Positions 58,338-64,000 of a stretch of 64,000 nt of DNA are shown here, in pieces (positions within the stretch are counted from its first letter, which is position 1; each line of letters opens with the position of its first letter). A program made the translations under genes and the position numbers. The DNA comes from Neofusicoccum parvum (taxonomy: Eukaryota > Ascomycota > Dothideomycetes > Botryosphaeriales > Botryosphaeriaceae): NCBI GenBank assembly GCA_020912385.1, contig CP087212.1:1674001-1738000 (forward strand). Direction: 5' to 3'. Below the pieces are notes generated by a model that was given only the letters and a program-made list of their open reading frames with translations, was not told the DNA's origin and made no database searches.

Positions 58338-59931
58338 ATGTCCGTACCGAACATGGAAGTGAGCAAGACACAGGTCGAGCAGATCTCTATTCTTGAGAAT
58401 CAAGATGACGTAGAGATCAAACCCGATGCGGGCCCCAATCGTCTGATCCTGGCCCAAGATCTGTCTCTCGATGACCTCGCTGATGCGGAAAAGTCTTTGC
58501 AGGACAGCCGCTCACCCGGCTATCAGGACAAAATCGCTGCGGCTAAGGTATCAGGAATCAAAGAGACGCTGAAGCTCATTTCGACGCAATACTCGACTGC
58601 CGTAGCCATCCTCTTCGTGGGCCATGTGCTCATGCAAATCTCCTCCAACGTCTTCCTTAGCTAGATACGACCGTCTGTATATCTGCCAATCGTGATGGCT
58701 ATCTGGGGCATAATTTCATGCTGCACAGGAGTAACTCAAGGCGCCGGTGGGATCTATGCCTGCCGCTTCTTTCTTGGCGTCTTCGAAGCAGCATACTATC
58801 GTAAGAGCCGTCCATACATCTAGTAGCCCTACTGACTGTCTACCTTCAGCTGGCGCTCTGTTCCTCATCTCCTCATGGTACAGGCGCTCGGAGCTGGGCG
58901 TGAGATGTGCCATCCTCTTCTCGGGCTCTCAGCATGGCAGTGCCTTCTCTGGACTGATCGGGGCCGGCATCGAGCACAGTCTGGATGGCGCACGAGGCTT
59001 GGAGTCTTGGAGATGGCTGTTCCTCATTGAAGGCGGCTGCACCGTGTTCATTGCGCTGTGTGCCCTGTTTATCCTACTTGACTAGCCCTCCACTACGAGG
59101 TGGCTCTCGCCCACCGAACGAGCTGTAGCTGAGTGGCGGCTCATCTGCGACGCCAGCCAGTCGACGAGGATAACGACAGCTGGACCTACGGCCCCAAGAT
59201 GGCATTCGTCGACTGGCGTCTGTATCTCTTCGCGTTTCTCTTCCTCTGTATCCAGGTTTTGAGCGCAACGTCGAGCTTCTTTCCAAGCGTCGTCGAGACG
59301 CTGGGCTTCGGCAAGATGAACACGCTTCTCCTGACCGTCCCCCCCTACATTATATCCCTGCTTATCACCATGACCCACAACCGCTCGGCAGATCACTTCC
59401 AGAACTCGCCGTAACACGTCATCTGGTCTCTCGCCACCGCAGTGCTCGGCTTCGTCGTGGCTGCCTCCTCGTTGAATACAGGTGCCAGGTATTTTGCCAT
59501 GATCCTCATGGTCGCTGGAGGGCACGGCAAGTTCTACAGTCGTCAGCATTCAATCCAATGCTTATTTGGAGAACTCTCTAGGTTCTAACGCCGTAGTGGT
59601 CGCTTGGACTCAGAAGACAATGCTCCGTCCGCGCGTTAAGCGGGCCGCCGATGTCGCGTTGGTGAACGCCGTTGGGAACATCTCACAAGCATGCCTTCCC
59701 GAGCTCGCTCAAGGCGTTTTCATATGCTAACTTACTGATAGGTCTTTTCTTCGTACTTGTACCAGGACGACTCCGCACCTCGTTACATCTTGACCGCCAT
59801 CACTTTCAGACTGGTCCTGCAAAAGGGCAACCGAGACTTGGACAGAGGGACAAAGTCTGTTGCAGAGATCATGAAGGGAGGATCGCGGAGGACCGGGAGC
59901 GAAGAAGCATGGCTTCCGCTACATTGCTTGA
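58338..59931 (+). pseudogene. MFS transporter pseudogene (allantoate/vitamin permease-like)
   Basis: The conserved frame starts at 58338 and shows MFS anion:cation symporter features (SSNVFLS, GVFEAAYY, GSNAVVVAWTQKTMLRPR). It is broken by stops at 58662-58664 (TAG), 59083-59085 (TAG) and 59412-59414 (TAA). There is also a 1-nt deletion frameshift near 59160, a loss of about 20 residues of a late membrane span near 59803, and a second frame change near 59905. The end HGFRYIA is followed by TGA at 59929-59931. Two introns (59527-59581 and 59689-59741) have GC donors. Intact members of this family import small acids such as allantoate, nicotinate or pantothenate. This copy cannot make a full protein. 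Confidence 0.85.
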
Positions 59932-60543
59932 AATCATGGAGCAAGGGCCCGATTGTTTCCTTTGTAATTGCAGGCAGCTTATTGCGCAAGCTTGCATGAT
60001 CGTCAAGCGCTCCTTCCGGGAGTGGAAATGGGGTCTGCTTACCAGAACTCAATAAGCACACCCACAGAAGCGGGGTACCTTGTCATGTCCAAATCGGCAT
60101 GTCTCCGTCCTCGGTTTTTTATGCATGCTGTAAGCCTTTGTAAAGGCTGAAAGCTTAAACGCACGCGGCTTCCACGGGTCAACACTCCCGTTTTCGCATA
60201 TAGGTTAAAGATGTGTGCTATGTAACAACATAATACCCACATCTTGAGCGCTTATGCATGAGGCGGACGGGGTATCTTCGTTCTGGATTCGTCGGAGATA
60301 GATGAGCGGCAACAAAGCATCCAAACAGGGAACGTCGGCCGGTTGCCTCAACACATCACGCAGGCGAAGCTGCCGTGGAACTCCAACAACCTTTTTTTTT
60401 TCCAAAGCCCAATCAGCAGATCAAGGGCTGAACTCGCCCTGCTCCATGGATAAGAGTATCCTTGAACGAATCTTCTCGTATAAAGATGGCCGGGTGCCCC
60501 AATGCTGTCCGGCTGTTCCCGCCTCTCTTCGCACGGCAACGCC
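59932..60543. promoter_or_regulatory. Upstream region of the P450 gene
   Basis: About 610 bp after the MFS pseudogene. TATAAA at 60479-60484 is 60 bp before the P450 ATG. Nothing else seen. Confidence 0.45.
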
Positions 60544-62398
60544 ATGGAGCTTATCATGCCATTCCCTGCCTTGACGGCGCTTCAGCTTGGGCTTGTTGCA
60601 AGTCTAGTTGGTCTCCTCGCAACCGCATTGGCCGCAATCCGCATCGGAAAGCGTCCCGAGGGGTTGCCGCCGGGTAGGAGCCAAGTGAGCATGCTGCAAG
60701 ACGGAATTCACGTGCTGACTATGACTGCGTTGAAGGACCACCAACGGCCCCATTAGTCGGAAACGAGCTCCAGATCCCCAAAACCGGCGCTCATCTTCGG
60801 CAAGCACGCCCATCAGCGTCAAATGGCATCGGCTGACTCCCGACGAATAGGTTCACCGAGTGGAGCAAGAAGTACGGAGGACTGATCTCCCTGCAACGCT
60901 TCGGGAACACCAGCATCGTCATCAACGACTGGTTCTATGTCAAGAACCTCCTGGACAAGAAGAGCAACATCTACAGCAACCGGCCGAAGAACCACATTGC
61001 GCACCTCATCACCGGCTCCGACAATGTGGCCATGATGCAGTATGGAGACACCTGGCGCAAGATGCGCAAGCTCATTCACCAGGCCTTCATGGAGTCGACC
61101 TGCGACAAGGAACACTACAAAATCCAGGAAGCCGAAGCAACCCAGATGTTGTATGACTTCCTGACGAGGCCGGAGGAGAACATGCTGCATCCGCGGAGGT
61201 TCAGCAACAGCATGACCACGTCAACCGGTAAGCTCCTCGGGCGTGGCGCGAAGCTTCTGCTGACATTTGCAGTTCTGGGATGGCGTGCGAAGGACACCAA
61301 AGATGAGCACATGCTTCGCCTGTACGAAATCCTGGAAAAGTGGTCCGTCGTCCTTGAGGTCGGCGCCAATCCGCCTCTCGACGCGATCCCCTTCCTCAAG
61401 TACGTTCCAGAGTGGCTGCTCGGTGGCTGGAAGACCCGCGCGACAGAGGTCAAAAACCTGATGGAGGGTCTCTACTACGAAGTTCTTGGTAAAATCCGGG
61501 CGCGGAGAGAGGGTGGTGTCAACCTGCATTCGTTTGTGGACCGAGTGCTCGACCAGCAGGAGAAGAACCAGTTCGGCGACCATCAGTTGGCTTTCTTGAT
61601 CGGCGTACTGCTGGAAGGAGGGTCTGACACGTCCTCCTCTCTCATTCTTGCCATCATCCGAGCAATGATGCAGTATCCCGATGTCCAGAACAAGTGAGTT
61701 GTCCGCAGGTACCGCCGCCACACCGCTGAACTGATGTGCTCTGCAGGGCGCAGGCCGAGATCGACTCCGTCATCGGAAGCGACCGCTCCCCCAGATGGTC
61801 CGACTTCTCCAAGCTCCCGTACATCAACATGATCATCAAAGAAGCCCACCGCTGGCGCCCGGTCCTCCCTCTCGGCGTCAGCCACGCGGTTTCCCAAGGT
61901 TCGTCCACGCTCCCCCCCTCAACCCGCGCCCACTGACCGCCCTCCCACCCAGACGACACCATCAACGGCATGCGGCTCCCCAAAGACTCGGAGGTCATCA
62001 TCAACGTGTGGGCGCTCCACAACGACCCGAAGAAGTGGGAGTCGCCCGAGCGGTTCATGCCCGAGCGCTACCACGACTACCCCGAGCTGGCGCCCTTCTA
62101 CGCCGCGTCGCCCGACTTCGAGAAGCGCGACCACGTCGGCTACGGCGCCAGCCGCCGCATCTGCCCGGGCATCCACCTGGCCGAGCGCAACCTGTTCATC
62201 GGGACCGCCAAGCTGCTGTGGGCCTTCCGCTTCTCGGCCGACCCGGAGAAGGAGGCCGGTGCGGCGACCGAGGGCCACGGCTTCATCCACTGCGTGGATG
62301 CGTACCAGTGCAACGTCGAGCTGCGGGACGAGGCGAAAAGAGTGACGATTCTGAGGGAGCTGGAGGAGGCGCGCGCGGTCTTCGAGCTGTATGAGTGA
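60544..62398 (+). CDS. Cytochrome P450 monooxygenase
   Basis: Exons 60544-60673, 60736-60799, 60851-61227, 61273-61693, 61747-61898 and 61953-62398 encode 529 residues. An N-terminal membrane anchor (about residues 8-34, ALQLGLVASLVGLLATALAA) is followed by the Pro-rich hinge LPPGPPTAPLVG. The I-helix has EGGSDTSSS, the K-helix EAHRWRP (ExxR), and the haem loop HVGYGASRRICPGIHLAERN has the Cys ligand near residue 452. The loop resembles fungal CYP groups near the O-methylsterigmatocystin oxidoreductase type. Substrate is unknown. Intron 2 (60800-60850) is GC-AG; no GT donor fits. Intron 3 (45 nt) has no stop and keeps frame. It sits between two dead transporters. Confidence 0.9.
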
Positions 62399-63211
62399 TT
62401 GGGGGGGGATTCGGATAACGCTTGTAGCACGGGCTCGTTTTAGTTGCTCTCCAATCTGGGTCAAGCGTTTACTCATTCGTTTGGAAGTCCATTATCATAT
62501 CTCTCTTCAACTTCTTCCGTCACAATCATACATTTCTGGCCAGGTGCGTCTTTACAGCCGTCCTGTACCGACAAGTGTGGCTCCAAAGAGGCCATAGAAG
62601 ACAACCCAGCCCACAAGCCCTGATATGCTACTGACCACGGTCAAGCAAAACATAACGATTCCCGCGATAGCCGCAGCGAAGACAAAAATATTCAGAGGAA
62701 CGCAAGTAGACTTCGTCCTACTACCGAGGCCCCATTTAATATGTGTGGGAGAGTCGACCACGAAGAAGAAATATGAATAATCTCGGGCACGCACACAGTA
62801 ACTTACGAAGTAGACTAGAATCCGATTGTAGGTTTAGTCTCCGATATCTTACTTACACAGAAGAAGGCATTATATACACTCCATAGCATAAGAATAGTGA
62901 GTAAGCTATACAACGCATCACTGCTTGGCAAGTACGCGCCTGAGAACTATAAGGGAATACTACTGGCATAATAGAGTGCATCTGGATTTTGAGGTTTGAA
63001 TTTTCCAAAATAAATTTGACTGTAGACAAACTAAAGGAGTGGCAGAACGCAATCACGCAAGACCTACACGAAAACCATTTGCAGACGCGAATGTTGAATC
63101 CGCCCATCAGACTCCAACAGGCAGTTGAATGCCATCCTCACCCATACTCAGGAATCCTTCTCTTCGTCGCTCCGCCATCACCTCACCCCCTTTGACTTCC
63201 TCATAATCAGT
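62399..63211. other. AT-rich intergenic region with transporter relic
   Basis: About 810 bp that is clearly AT-richer than the coding flanks, with many TA steps at 62780-63080. The relic entry covers the recognisable part. Confidence 0.5.
62552..62794 (-). pseudogene. Relic of an MFS monocarboxylate-type transporter
   Basis: An 80-codon fragment with two membrane segments (PLNIFVFAAAIAGIVMFC and VSSISGLVGWVVFYGLFGAT). The stretch looks like the fifth-to-sixth membrane span region of fungal monocarboxylate-transporter-like proteins (PLNxxxxxAxxAGIxxF and FxxLYGFFSG). There is no start or upstream domain, and the AT-rich DNA beyond 62.8 kb holds only decayed frames. I read it as a remnant. A short novel membrane protein is the alternative. 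Confidence 0.4.
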
Positions 63212-64000
63212 CTATTCCCCCTTCACACCTGGCTCCCTCACCATGATATCCAGAGCAACATTCCCTTCTTCGGCACGCTGGAGGTAGATGCGTCTGCACT
63301 CCCTGAAACCCATGCGGCGATAGATGGGCACGTTCCGGACATTGCTGCTCTCGAGGTAGGTCGCAAGCCCCTGCTGGTCGACGAGGTCGGTCACATGCTC
63401 CATCAGCTTGCGGCAATAGCCCTTGCCACGAGCTGAGGGCTTGGTACCGATATAGACGAGGTACCAGGAAGTGGCGTCACGTTCGCCCATGATGCTGGCC
63501 TTGGTGTCGTGCAGCAGCGGCATGAACTCGGTGAAGAAGCGCTTGCGGCCCTCGGAAGAAAGGCGGTAGCGAAGACGCCACATGCCGCTGCGGAGAATGG
63601 TGAGAAGATCATCCATGTTGTTCCCCGGAGGCATCCTATAGCGAAAGAGAGAAGTGAGTTGAGATGTCACGCAGAGATACGACTTTGTTGTTGCCGAGGA
63701 GACATGGGGGAGCTTGATTGTAACTTACCACAAAGCAACACCGCCAAGATCGGAACCCACAGCAGTCACCATGCCCTTGAGGCAGTGAGCATAGACTATG
63801 TATTCGAATATAGCAACATGGAGATCCCACTTCTGTTCAGGACTCCAACTGGCCCGGTCAGGAGTGTCTATTAAGTATCGTGACACATCATCATCCTTGA
63901 AAGCTTCGGCAAGGGTAAGTGCGGCAGCCTTGTACTCAGAGACGCCAATGACGCGGACTTGGTCATGGCCAGCTGAGGCGACAGCAGGGGGGGCCGGAGC
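63212..64000 (-). CDS. GNAT-family N-acetyltransferase (5' end outside window)
   Basis: Exons >64000-63729 and 63635-63212; at least 231 residues are visible and no start Met is in the window. The GNAT core is clear: WYLVYIGTKPSARGKGYCRK gives the acetyl-CoA pyrophosphate loop (GKGYCRKL after R-x-x-G-K-G), followed by LESSNVRNVPIYRRMGFRE. The N-terminal part (VIGVSEYKAAALTLAEAF) carries the substrate-side helix. GNAT enzymes transfer an acetyl group to an amine. The substrate, possibly a small amine or drug-like compound, cannot be read. Confidence 0.88.

Overview
The window is nuclear DNA of a filamentous ascomycete (Pezizomycotina). Genes carry many short GT-AG introns, mostly 45-95 nt, and fungal-specific families are present: Zn2Cys6 regulators, Rrn6, Mdm33, an Amt/Mep transporter and a Cue5-like protein. 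Coding DNA is GC-rich with 20-35 kb of dense housekeeping genes. Class and species cannot be told from this sequence alone. Exon borders below were built by hand from splice signals, reading-frame phase and family motifs. I ran no searches.

Left part (1-20 kb): the 3' end of an unknown gene, a secreted GH92 mannosidase, a zinc-free MDR reductase, a hexokinase-family sugar kinase of the GlcNAc-kinase type, a membrane-anchored GILT-like thiol reductase, a NECAP endocytic adaptor, a HAD phosphatase with a 14-nt micro-exon, the inner-membrane protein Mdm33/She9, a Cys-rich single-span surface protein and an ammonium transporter with a GATA-rich upstream region.

Middle part (20-43 kb): mostly conserved cell machinery. 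It holds peroxisomal Lon protease (C-terminal SRL), the RNA polymerase I factor Rrn6, the kinetochore protein Spc25, a DHX35-type DEAH helicase, a Cue5-like ubiquitin/Atg8 adaptor, a secreted agmatinase-like ureohydrolase with ten exons, a Dap1/MAPR haem protein, a 79-residue Cys/His protein and the ribosome-biogenesis RRM protein Nop4. Several pairs are head-to-head and share short promoters.

Right part (43-64 kb): a more accessory, metabolic region. It holds a secreted GMC oxidoreductase, an RraA-like aldolase, two Zn2Cys6 regulators, a second MDR reductase, an Ldh2-type 2-oxoacid dehydrogenase, an ATP-grasp ligase, a Dabb protein, an MFS transporter pseudogene with several lesions, a cytochrome P450 with a GC-AG intron, an AT-rich relic of a second transporter, and a GNAT acetyltransferase cut by the window end. 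A 9-bp minisatellite lies upstream of the second MDR gene. The RraA, Ldh2, MDR and regulator genes could form a small 2-oxoacid pathway. The ATP-grasp, P450 and dead transporters look like a decaying or recently rearranged specialised locus. Both ideas are inference from gene order only.
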